From Fidelibacterota bacterium (GTDB taxonomy: Bacteria; Fidelibacterota; UBA8477), in contig JAIPJR010000020.1 of assembly GCA_021734045.1 (NCBI GenBank), forward strand, positions 1-36,755: a stretch of DNA of 36,755 nucleotides, written 5' to 3'. Below are positions 8,730 to 17,153 of the stretch, piece after piece. Position 1 is the stretch's first letter; each line of letters starts with the position of its first letter. A program made the translations under genes and the position numbers. The notes under the pieces are model-generated. The model had not been told where the DNA came from, did not search any database, and saw nothing but the letters and a program-made list of their open reading frames with translations.

Positions 8730-10031
8730 TCAGGCAGCAACCTGCCCGAACTGAATACCTATTTCTTTCAGGAGCGGAAAAGGTACGAGACCACCAGCGA
8801 ATACAAATACATAATCATTGTCTAATGTGATGGTATCATCATGCTGTGTTAAAATGACCTTGTTATCCTGAATCTCCTGCACATTGGATTCGAAAATAAC
8901 ATGAACGAGCTGATCTTTCACCAATTTATCCAGCCGCTCCTGATTTTTGGACTTGAGGCGGAAAAATTCGGATTTACGGTAGGATAGGGTCACCCGGTTG
9001 CCCGGTTGCTGAGCCAGACCAATGGCCGCTTCAATGGCTGAATCACCTCCACCGACCACCAGCAGGTCCATATTCTGGTAACTCTCCGTATCTATCAATT
9101 TATACATCACCTTTGGGCGCTCTTCACCGGGGACCCCCAGTTTCCGCGGCGTACCCCGCCGACCCAGTGCCAGGACAACCCGGCCGGCTGTAAAGTCACC
9201 CTTATTGGTGTGGACCGTAAAATAGTCTCCATCCACTGTTACACCCGTCATGCGATGATGGCTCTTGTACTGTAAATTCTTTTGCCGGAGGATTTCCTGC
9301 CAGATTTCCAATAACTCTTCTTTGCTGTACTCAAGGTTTTTAAGCGTTCCATAATGGGGTAGAGTCACGGGCTGAACCATCACCAATTTACGACGCGGAT
9401 ATTGTAAAATTGTCCCACCCGGTTCGTCCTGATCCAGCATGACCACATTAAGATCGGTGTCTTCCAGTTCCAGCGCAGTGCTCATTCCTGCGGGTCCGGC
9501 ACCCACCACAATCACATCAAAATCCACATCCTCACGCTGAACATAGCCCCGTTTTATCGCCTGTCCCACGCTGGACCCCTGGTTGATAGCGTTTCGTATC
9601 AACGCCAGGCCGCCCAACTCCCCCACGATGTAGATGCCCGGGATATTAGACTCGTAATTCTCTTTCAGGTAGGGGATATCCTGACGGGACGAAATATCAC
9701 CCAATCCCACCTCGATGCCACCCACCGGGCAGTTGTCTTTACACAATTCATGTCCCACGCATTTGGCACCGTTAATCAAAACCGCTTTTCCGGAGATGAG
9801 CCCTAAGACTTCACCCTCCGGGCAGACCCGTACGCAAATGCCACATCCAATGCAGGTGGACAGGTCAATAATCGGATGCTGCATTAAGGCTTTATCCAAT
9901 CCTTTGGATTGTGCTTCTTCCAGTTTTTGTTGGGTACGCTCGTCCCGCCTTCTCCAGTTCCGCAAATAGGGTATGACAAAAACCAAAATGATGGCAATGC
10001 CCAGAACCCAGGAAAGTGTCGTTTCTGTCAT
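8730..10031 (-). CDS. Membrane-anchored 2x[4Fe-4S] ferredoxin-domain FAD/NAD(P)-dependent oxidoreductase (thioredoxin-reductase-like fold)
   Basis: 433 aa; N-terminal TM; CIGCGICVRVCP and CVGHELCKDNCP; FAD motif VIVVGAGPAGMSTALELE; NAD(P) motif LLVVGGGDSAIEAAIGLA; C-terminal DYVFVFAGGLVPF. Confidence 0.9.
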   Translation of the reverse strand: MTETTLSWVLGIAIILVFVIPYLRNWRRRDERTQQKLEEAQSKGLDKALMQHPIIDLSTCIGCGICVRVCPEGEVLGLISGKAVLINGAKCVGHELCKDNCPVGGIEVGLGDISSRQDIPYLKENYESNIPGIYIVGELGGLALIRNAINQGSSVGQAIKRGYVQREDVDFDVIVVGAGPAGMSTALELEDTDLNVVMLDQDEPGGTILQYPRRKLVMVQPVTLPHYGTLKNLEYSKEELLEIWQEILRQKNLQYKSHHRMTGVTVDGDYFTVHTNKGDFTAGRVVLALGRRGTPRKLGVPGEERPKVMYKLIDTESYQNMDLLVVGGGDSAIEAAIGLAQQPGNRVTLSYRKSEFFRLKSKNQERLDKLVKDQLVHVIFESNVQEIQDNKVILTQHDDTITLDNDYVFVFAGGLVPFPLLKEIGIQFGQVAA

Positions 10032-10032
10032 C

Positions 10033-10911
10033 TTAAAAAATCCAGGTGTAGCCGAAACTGACCGTTATGGCGACATGCAGCACAAGTATTACCAGAACGG
10101 TATAGGCAAAGGGCTTGTGAATCACATGCCACCAGTGAAAAATTTTATGAATCGTGTCAAAAAAAGCGATTCGCTGCATAATGAGCCGCTGGCGGGCAAT
10201 AGCGCGGGTCAGATAGCGTACCTCCCGCGTAGGCAATCCATATTTGTGCTGAAAGTATCGCGCCAACCGGCGTGCCTGGAAACGACGAATCACATCTTCG
10301 AAGAGAATCCGGAACAGATTAAGGATGCCCCAGCGCTCAATCTCTTTTGGAGTGCTAAAGGCTACCAGTTGCTGAATGTCATCCCCTTTTAATCCGAATT
10401 CAAACTCCAGACGTCGTAGTGTCTCCGCACGATCCAGGTGAATTTGTTTTAATGTCAATTCTTCACCTGATTTCCGGCGGGGAATGTGACCATAGAGATA
10501 GCGACCCACGAAGCCACTCAGAGCAACGGCCACCATGGAAAAATAGCCTACGCTAATTAATCCCTGGAATTTGAATGCTGAGTGCAGGGTGGCCAAAATT
10601 GGGGCTGAAATACCCATGAAGATATGATATCGCAGCCAGATACTTAGTTTACCCCAGCTACGCATGAACCGAAGCCGCTTCCGAAATACGTACAAAAACA
10701 GTCCCAGAAAAAATATACCTGCCAAAATGCCCAGTCCGTGTCCCACCAGACCGGCTGACCCGTAGGTCGCGTGGGCGGCCTCATTCTCCTGAGCCCGGCG
10801 TATTTCCGGAGGGAGTTGGTAATATGACCACCCATCGTACACTGTGGATGCGACAATGACCACCATTCCCAAAATGAGCAGGGTCATCATGATTCTGTGG
10901 AAAGTTTTCAT
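10033..10911 (-). CDS. Integral membrane cytochrome-b-like / ferric-reductase-like transmembrane protein
   Basis: Multiple TM segments with paired conserved His (GLVGHGLGILAG, LRYHIFMGISAPILATLHSAF, FHWWHVIHKPFAYTVLVILVLHVAI). ATG at 10911 preferred over the upstream TTG at 10920. Only 1 bp from the downstream oxidoreductase. Confidence 0.75.
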   Translation of the reverse strand: MKTFHRIMMTLLILGMVVIVASTVYDGWSYYQLPPEIRRAQENEAAHATYGSAGLVGHGLGILAGIFFLGLFLYVFRKRLRFMRSWGKLSIWLRYHIFMGISAPILATLHSAFKFQGLISVGYFSMVAVALSGFVGRYLYGHIPRRKSGEELTLKQIHLDRAETLRRLEFEFGLKGDDIQQLVAFSTPKEIERWGILNLFRILFEDVIRRFQARRLARYFQHKYGLPTREVRYLTRAIARQRLIMQRIAFFDTIHKIFHWWHVIHKPFAYTVLVILVLHVAITVSFGYTWIF

Positions 10912-10919
10912 TGGCAACA

Positions 10920-10948
10920 ATTATAGGAATCAAATGCACGCTGGACAA
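10920..10948 (-). promoter_or_regulatory. Sigma70-like promoter for the cytochrome/electron-conduit locus
   Basis: Minus strand TTGTCC - 17 nt - TATAAT; the -10 ends 8 nt before the ATG at 10911. Confidence 0.5.
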
Positions 10949-11084
10949 TTAGCAAGCGGTAAGTAAATGTAAATATTTCAGCACTGTTAGTTGTTATTCC
11001 GCAATTAAAAACAAGGTTTTTCCCAGCTCGGGGCTACTGTAACTCTCCATTGTAGAAATTCCCAAGTTGGTGTATGTTTGCGCC

Positions 11085-11633
11085 ATGCGACGCACAATTG
11101 CAGAGTTGACGGTGATTGCCAGCCTGGTAATTGTAGCCGCTGTGGTCAGTCAGTTGTTCTTCCCGAACCGCATTCCCTTTTTCACCCGTTTCACTACCAT
11201 TCAGGCAGATAACGGTCCGGTAAAAATTCCAGCGTTGCTGGTGAATTCCGTGGATAAGTCAGGAGCGAACGATTCAGCTTCGCTGGCTGAAGAGAATCCC
11301 GCAGCTATCAGCACCGACGAAACCTATGCGGCATTTATTGAAAAACGTGGGATCTTGATTGATGCGCGGGATTCAGAAGAGTATGGCAGAGGTCATATTC
11401 AGGGTGCCTGGAATATTCCCTACACGGATTTGCTGAATCATGCTGAAGTGCTGGATACGCTGCCGTCGGATACACTGATGATTGTCTATTGTGATGGTGA
11501 GGAATGTCTGGCTTCCATGGAACTTGCCAATCAATTAGTGGCCATGGGATTCAGTCGGGTACGGTACTTTTTTGGTGGCTGGAACTCCTGGCAAAATAAC
11601 CAATACCCAATCAGCCGGACAGGTGAGCCATGA
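11085..11633 (+). CDS. Membrane-anchored rhodanese-like domain protein
   Basis: N-terminal TM; rhodanese core ILIDARDSEEYGRGHIQGAWNIPYTDL...DTLMIVYCDGEECLASMELANQLVAMGFSRVRYFFGGWNSW. Confidence 0.85.
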   Translation: MRRTIAELTVIASLVIVAAVVSQLFFPNRIPFFTRFTTIQADNGPVKIPALLVNSVDKSGANDSASLAEENPAAISTDETYAAFIEKRGILIDARDSEEYGRGHIQGAWNIPYTDLLNHAEVLDTLPSDTLMIVYCDGEECLASMELANQLVAMGFSRVRYFFGGWNSWQNNQYPISRTGEP

Positions 11634-12088
11634 GGCTGAATCCCGTCATTCGTCACATTTTGCGCATCCTGTTGGGCGGTCTCTTTATCTATGCCAGCCT
11701 GGACAGCTTGTGGCGTCCGGCGCTTTTTACCCGAGCCATTTATAATTACCACCTGCTCCCGGATATTTTTTTGCACCCTGCGGCCATTCTCTTACCCTGG
11801 GTGGAGATGATTACCGGCATTATGCTCATCGCCAATATCTTTCCCCGCACCAATGCCGGAATTCAGGCGGTGCTGTTAATGGTGTTTACTATTGCGGTAA
11901 GTATTGCGGTTGCTCGTGGTCTGGATATTAATTGCGGTTGTTTCTCCCTGGATGAGAATGGCACTCGCACCACGGTATGGAAAATTGGCGAGAATTTGTT
12001 GATGATAGTCCTGGCTGTGGTTGTTTTTTACACCACTCCCACCACCGGCTCTGGCTTATCTCAATCAAAATTACAGGAGCACCGATAG
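11630..12088 (+). CDS. MauE/DoxX-family redox-associated membrane protein
   Basis: Four TM segments, LLGGLFIYASLDSLWRP and DINCGCFSLDENG motif; ATGA 4-bp overlap with the rhodanese gene. Confidence 0.8.
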   Translation: MRLNPVIRHILRILLGGLFIYASLDSLWRPALFTRAIYNYHLLPDIFLHPAAILLPWVEMITGIMLIANIFPRTNAGIQAVLLMVFTIAVSIAVARGLDINCGCFSLDENGTRTTVWKIGENLLMIVLAVVVFYTTPTTGSGLSQSKLQEHR

Positions 12089-12098
12089 GGTTCAGTTC

Positions 12099-13277
12099 AT
12101 GTCATTACCTCCACTTGTATCCGCAACCCGGCAATTTTTCAAAGACACATACGGTGTTCCCCCGGTGATTATGGGGCAGGCTCCGGGTCGTCTGAACATT
12201 TGTGGTGAGCATACCGACTATAATGGTGGTCTGGCGTTGCCTATGGCCATTGATCGACATGCTGTGGTGGCGGTAAAGCCTGCTGATTCTGGTCGCATTC
12301 GCGCCTATGCCATGGCATTTGATGAGCAATTCGAGTGGCTGCCGGGGCACGCGCCGGAAGGATTACCGCCCTGGGCCAATTATATTGATGGCGCTGTCCT
12401 GCAATTCCGGGATGATTTCGGATTGCCGGGCGGAATTGATATTGTGGTAAATAGCGATTTATCCATCGGTTCTGGTTTGGGCTCCTCTGCTGCCTTTGGT
12501 GTAAGCATCGCACTGGCGTTACAGATTCTCTCACCCCGGAAGATTAAATTAGCGGAGTTACCGACCTATTGCCAGCAAATGGAAAACAGCTACATGATGG
12601 TGGAAACCGGTGTCCTGGACCAAACCATAGCGCTTTTTGCCCGGAAGAACTATGCTTTGCGAATCGATTTCACCTCCGGAACCCGCGCCCTGGAGCCCTT
12701 ACGTTGTAAGAATTGTCAGTTTATCGTCATGGAAAGCACTGAACCCCGCCAGCTGGCTACTTCCGGCTATAATGAACGGGTTGCCTGGTGCCAGAGTGCG
12801 TTAATTAAGTCCCGAAAACTTCTGGGCGACCAGCTGAAAAACCTATCAGATATCAGCCGCGGGCAATTACCCCAACTAAAAGCTGGATTAAATCCCCACG
12901 AATTGAGCATGGTTCGTCATGTGGTCACTGAAAATGAGCGAGTGGACATTTGTGCTCGGGCCCTGGTGAAAGGTGATATGGTTACGCTGGGCAGCGCACT
13001 GAACGCGGCCCACGCTAGCATGCGTGACGATCTGGAAGCCAGCACCGAGCGGTTAGACTACCTGGTGGAAACCGCTCAATCACAGGTCGGTTGTCTGGGC
13101 GCCCGGCTGGTGGGGGGTGGTTTCGGGGGTTCGTGTTTTGCCCTGTTGGAGCGTGATCGGGTGGAATCATTTATCAGCGCCATGAGCGATTCTTATAAGA
13201 AAAAATTTGCTACCGAACTCCCCATTTACCCGGTGACATCGGATGATGCCGCATCGGTATGGCGGGTGTATGATTAG
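12099..13277 (+). CDS. galK: Galactokinase (GHMP kinase)
   Basis: GQAPGRLNICGEHTDYNGGLALPMAID signature; GSGLGSSAAFGVSIAL ATP motif; ARLVGGGFGGSCFALL C-terminal motif. The ATG at 12099 fits better than the track start at 12021. Confidence 0.9.
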   Translation: MSLPPLVSATRQFFKDTYGVPPVIMGQAPGRLNICGEHTDYNGGLALPMAIDRHAVVAVKPADSGRIRAYAMAFDEQFEWLPGHAPEGLPPWANYIDGAVLQFRDDFGLPGGIDIVVNSDLSIGSGLGSSAAFGVSIALALQILSPRKIKLAELPTYCQQMENSYMMVETGVLDQTIALFARKNYALRIDFTSGTRALEPLRCKNCQFIVMESTEPRQLATSGYNERVAWCQSALIKSRKLLGDQLKNLSDISRGQLPQLKAGLNPHELSMVRHVVTENERVDICARALVKGDMVTLGSALNAAHASMRDDLEASTERLDYLVETAQSQVGCLGARLVGGGFGGSCFALLERDRVESFISAMSDSYKKKFATELPIYPVTSDDAASVWRVYD

Positions 13278-13396
13278 CAGAAAGCTTGGCTGAGAAAAAC
13301 GGGATTGGTTGCCCGTCACATTTGGGCGATACCGGGCCATCTCTGCCTGTGTATCTGTAACCGGCAACACCATCCGACAGGAGGAAAGGGGTTTTC

Positions 13397-14794
13397 ATGA
13401 ATCCTTGGGATCTTCAAGCAAATCTGAAATCGGTGATACTGGATTTGATGTACCTGAGCAGTTTTATCCTGATTGGTACCTGGCTGCGTCGTTATGTGAA
13501 ATTTTTCCAGAAATTTCTCATCCCCAATAATCTAATCGGTGGTTTCATCGCGTTGCTGGTGAGCACACAAGGTTTTGGTTGGATTGATTTACCATCGGAG
13601 CGTCTGGGGCTGTATGTATATCATTTCTTAGCGCTCACATTCATTGCGTTGGGATTGCGACAGCAGAAAAGCGGCTGGGGTAAAGGTCCGCTGAGTAAAG
13701 CTCTGGGAACGCTATCCACCTATTTGTTACAAGCCCTTATCGGATTGGGTGTGGCTTTTGTGCTGTTCTACACCATCATGCCGGATTTATTCATCGGCAT
13801 GGGCCTGCTGTTGCCACTGGGCTTCGGAATGGGACCCGGACTGGCATACGCCATGGGAAAGTCCTGGGAGCAATGGGGCTTTGTGGGTGGCGGGCAGGTA
13901 GGGCTTACTTTTGCCGCAATTGGGTACCTCTATGCCTTTTTTGTCGGAATGGCGATTATTCAATGGGGTATTCGTAACGGTAAAGCCGCGCTGATTAAAA
14001 GTACGGATCACATCACTTCAGATATGCGGACCGGTGTGAATAAAAGCGGAGATTATCCCATTGCCGGTCATCTGACGTTGAGCACGGAGGCTATTGAACC
14101 CATGGCGTTTCAACTGGGCCTCATGGGTTTTTGTTACCTGATTACCTATTGGATTGTAGATGTGATGGCCAGCGGACTGGCATCAGCCGGGTTGAATGAT
14201 TTCGTGGCGACGCTGTGGTCTTTTCACTTTGTGGTAGCGCTACTAGTGGCCTTGGTTGTCCGGAAGGTCATGGATATGACGGGCCGGAGTTATGTGATTG
14301 ACGCCGGTCTGATGACTCGCGCAATGGGTGTCTTTTTGGATTACCTGGTGGTTGGCGCGGTGGCCGCTATCAGCTTTGTGATTGTCGGGAAGTACTGGCT
14401 GCCAATTCTAATCATGTCATTACTGACCGGCCCTGCCACTTACGCCTTACTGAAATGGATTTCCTGGCGTGCCTTTGACAACTTCCATTTTGAGCGTTTC
14501 GTAGAAATTTTCGGAGAAATGACCGGCACCATTAATTCTGCGCTGGTATTGCTGCGGGTGACCGACCCGGAATTCAAAACACCAGTGGCGGAAGACGCGG
14601 TTTACGGCAGTGGCATCGCCTTGTTCATCGGGCTGCCTTTGCTGGTCGCACTGAACATTCCGTTCGCATTTTTTAAAGGGGAACTCATCGGATATTGGGT
14701 TACGGCCGGCGTGCTTGTGGGATATTGGATTTTACTCACCATCGTGTGGCGCGCCATCGGATATATCCATTTTCGACGACAGACGACAAATTGA
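13397..14794 (+). CDS. Sodium:glutamate symporter (GltS)-like membrane transporter
   Basis: 465 aa, many TM segments; IPNNLIGGFIALL, GGGQVGLTFAAIGYLYAFFVGMAI, glycine-rich reentrant-like segments characteristic of GltS. Confidence 0.75.
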   Translation: MNPWDLQANLKSVILDLMYLSSFILIGTWLRRYVKFFQKFLIPNNLIGGFIALLVSTQGFGWIDLPSERLGLYVYHFLALTFIALGLRQQKSGWGKGPLSKALGTLSTYLLQALIGLGVAFVLFYTIMPDLFIGMGLLLPLGFGMGPGLAYAMGKSWEQWGFVGGGQVGLTFAAIGYLYAFFVGMAIIQWGIRNGKAALIKSTDHITSDMRTGVNKSGDYPIAGHLTLSTEAIEPMAFQLGLMGFCYLITYWIVDVMASGLASAGLNDFVATLWSFHFVVALLVALVVRKVMDMTGRSYVIDAGLMTRAMGVFLDYLVVGAVAAISFVIVGKYWLPILIMSLLTGPATYALLKWISWRAFDNFHFERFVEIFGEMTGTINSALVLLRVTDPEFKTPVAEDAVYGSGIALFIGLPLLVALNIPFAFFKGELIGYWVTAGVLVGYWILLTIVWRAIGYIHFRRQTTN

Positions 14795-14811
14795 ACCCAT
14801 AAAATTAATAT

Positions 14812-15639
14812 TTAACTGGAAGGAACTTTCGTGTCCTCGGGTACCTGTTCCAATGCCCGGGGACGCGCCAGCCGGCGCATGAGACTACGGGCCAGTTTCC
14901 CGGCGTGCCCGCCATCCAGAATACGGTGATCAAACGTGCCCGTGAGGGGGAGCATGGTTCGGATGACAATTTCACCATCCCGTACCACCGCTTTTTCCTC
15001 AATGCGACCCATGACGATTACACCCGGGAGTTTTGCGGCCGGTAGAAGCGCAGCAAACCCGGTGGTGAGTCCGTGGGTTCCGATATTGGAAAGCATCATG
15101 GAGCCGAAAGAATTATCTGTGAGGCCTAAAAATTTCAGGTTGATTCCCAACTCGTTCACAACCCAGCGGATGAGTTTGAATGTCCAGCGGCGAAATGGCC
15201 AGGGTATTTTTCCCACAATCCCCTTATTTTGCATGGATTTGGACTCTTCACCACCTCGGTGTGCCAGAGCCCGTTGACGAATTTCTTCGGCGATTTCTGA
15301 CACGGCTTTTTTGTGTGCTTCTCTGATTTTGACTGCGCTCATCTCCTGTCCACGGTTCATGATGACTGAAACAGTGATATCAACGGTCTCGCGGGGAATA
15401 ATTTTACCACGGCGAACAAAGCAGTTGAGTTCAGGTACATCAAAGGCCAGTGCCCGGGCCAGGGCTGCGGTGACCAAATGGGTCATGGTCAATCGCACGC
15501 CGGCCTCTCGTTGTTCCATGATGTAGTTCTGTGCGTCCGTAACATCAAAATCCATGGTCCCATAAATACGGGCGTCCTGAGGAGCAGTGTAGATAGCTGT
15601 GGCGAGTTTTCGCCAAGGGGTGTTGTACAATTCATCCAT
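14812..15639 (-). CDS. Stand-alone 2-oxoacid dehydrogenase E2-type acyltransferase catalytic domain protein
   Basis: 275 aa; C-terminal active-site motif TGTFDHRILDGGHAGKLARSLMRRL; no lipoyl domain or peripheral-subunit-binding domain. Confidence 0.8.
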   Translation of the reverse strand: MDELYNTPWRKLATAIYTAPQDARIYGTMDFDVTDAQNYIMEQREAGVRLTMTHLVTAALARALAFDVPELNCFVRRGKIIPRETVDITVSVIMNRGQEMSAVKIREAHKKAVSEIAEEIRQRALAHRGGEESKSMQNKGIVGKIPWPFRRWTFKLIRWVVNELGINLKFLGLTDNSFGSMMLSNIGTHGLTTGFAALLPAAKLPGVIVMGRIEEKAVVRDGEIVIRTMLPLTGTFDHRILDGGHAGKLARSLMRRLARPRALEQVPEDTKVPSS

Positions 15640-15852
15640 AGTAATCGGAATATAGGTCTTTTCCCGGAAAGGTGAATGAAAATTCTCACTGCCCGGTGAT
15701 GTTGAATTTCGTGGTGAAAAAGTCGAGCAGAAAATTGCCTCGGATTCAGGTGCGCCAATGAGATTTCACTGGTATTTAAAAAAATTCTTACCTAATATTA
15801 TTCGTTAACGAGAATAACGCATCAACGAATGATCGTGATCCGGAGGGATGAG

Positions 15853-17082
15853 ATGTCGGCATTTAATCGTATATCAATCGTCTTAGTATTTCTTTTATTG
15901 ACCAACCGGGTATGGAGCCAGGAAACCAAGACATTTGAGTTAAAAACCGGCGAAAAGATCATGGGAACAGTGGTGGGAACCGATGAAGAAACCGGTATTC
16001 TGACGGTAGAAACAGCGTATGGTTTGGTCACCATTTCCCCTGAAACACTGGTAGTCGACTCGGTGGCGGTTTTGCTAAAAAGTGGTGAAATCCTGCGCGG
16101 CAGTTTGTTGCACCAGAATCCGGAGCGAATGATCATCCAATCGAAATTGGGTGTGTTGACCCTGGATCGTCAGAACATTGAGCGGGTGGACTACGAAAAT
16201 GTATCGCCTAACCAGCCTGCAGTTAAGCAATTAGGTGGGGCTTCTGAAAAATTCAGTTTCGCAAATGAGCGCCAGATTGATGTGTTCTACGATCCCACCG
16301 GGAATGTCCTGGGGCAGAATGTGGTTTATGTAAGCGGGCTGAGCTGGGGGGTTGGTGCCACGGAAAAATTGCAGATTACCAGCCGATGGGCGGATTACAT
16401 CCTGGGTGATTTTAATTTCCGGCCGAAAGTTCAGATTCATAAATCGGGAAATGTGGATTTGGAGCGATCACTGGCCATCGGTTTTGATATGCACGCCCGC
16501 TGGGATTCACGCAGGTACAAGTGGCATGAATATCAGATGACGGCGCGAGAAATTACCACACCAGGCGTTACGACCGGCAGAACAAAAACTGTTTATTATT
16601 ATGATTTTGCACCAGTGGGTACGGATATCGTCCTGCCTAATCCAATCTACTATTATACTACCGGTGATATTTACAATAACGATGTGGTCCATGTGGATCC
16701 CCCGCGTACCCGGTATTATGAGGTTTTTGCAGCCTACACGCTTTCGAAAATGCGTTCTGAAATGAAAGGTCATGCCGCCCATACCATCGGTGTTTCCATT
16801 GGCAAATCGGAAACCGCACCTGACCTTATGCCACGGATTTATTATGCCGTGGGATTGGATGTTCGACCCAACCTCATCGTAAATTTTGAGGTGTTCTGGG
16901 ATGAATATTACCAGGAATCCTGGTGGGATGATGAGTATGGCGAAAACAGGATTGTGACCACCGAACCAGAAAAACCGTTCCCGTTACATTTCGATCTGGG
17001 ATTTATTCTGGCCACAGATGATAATTTTCGAGTTGGTCTCCATTACCAACCGCTTTGGCTTGCTATTTACCTGAAATACTGA
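15853..17082 (+). CDS. Exported hypothetical protein with two N-terminal Sm-like beta repeats and a beta-rich (OM barrel-like) C-terminus
   Basis: Signal peptide MSAFNRISIVLVFLLLTNRVWSQ; GEKIMGTVVGTDEETGILTVETAYGLVTI and GEILRGSLLHQNPERMIIQSKLGVLTL repeats; GGAGG Shine-Dalgarno upstream. Confidence 0.6.
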   Translation: MSAFNRISIVLVFLLLTNRVWSQETKTFELKTGEKIMGTVVGTDEETGILTVETAYGLVTISPETLVVDSVAVLLKSGEILRGSLLHQNPERMIIQSKLGVLTLDRQNIERVDYENVSPNQPAVKQLGGASEKFSFANERQIDVFYDPTGNVLGQNVVYVSGLSWGVGATEKLQITSRWADYILGDFNFRPKVQIHKSGNVDLERSLAIGFDMHARWDSRRYKWHEYQMTAREITTPGVTTGRTKTVYYYDFAPVGTDIVLPNPIYYYTTGDIYNNDVVHVDPPRTRYYEVFAAYTLSKMRSEMKGHAAHTIGVSIGKSETAPDLMPRIYYAVGLDVRPNLIVNFEVFWDEYYQESWWDDEYGENRIVTTEPEKPFPLHFDLGFILATDDNFRVGLHYQPLWLAIYLKY

Positions 17083-17153
17083 GTTGAAAAGGTCACCGAT
17101 TCGCCAGAAAGTCAATTTCATTTCAGGGGTTGTCATGATACTTTTTCGGCATC

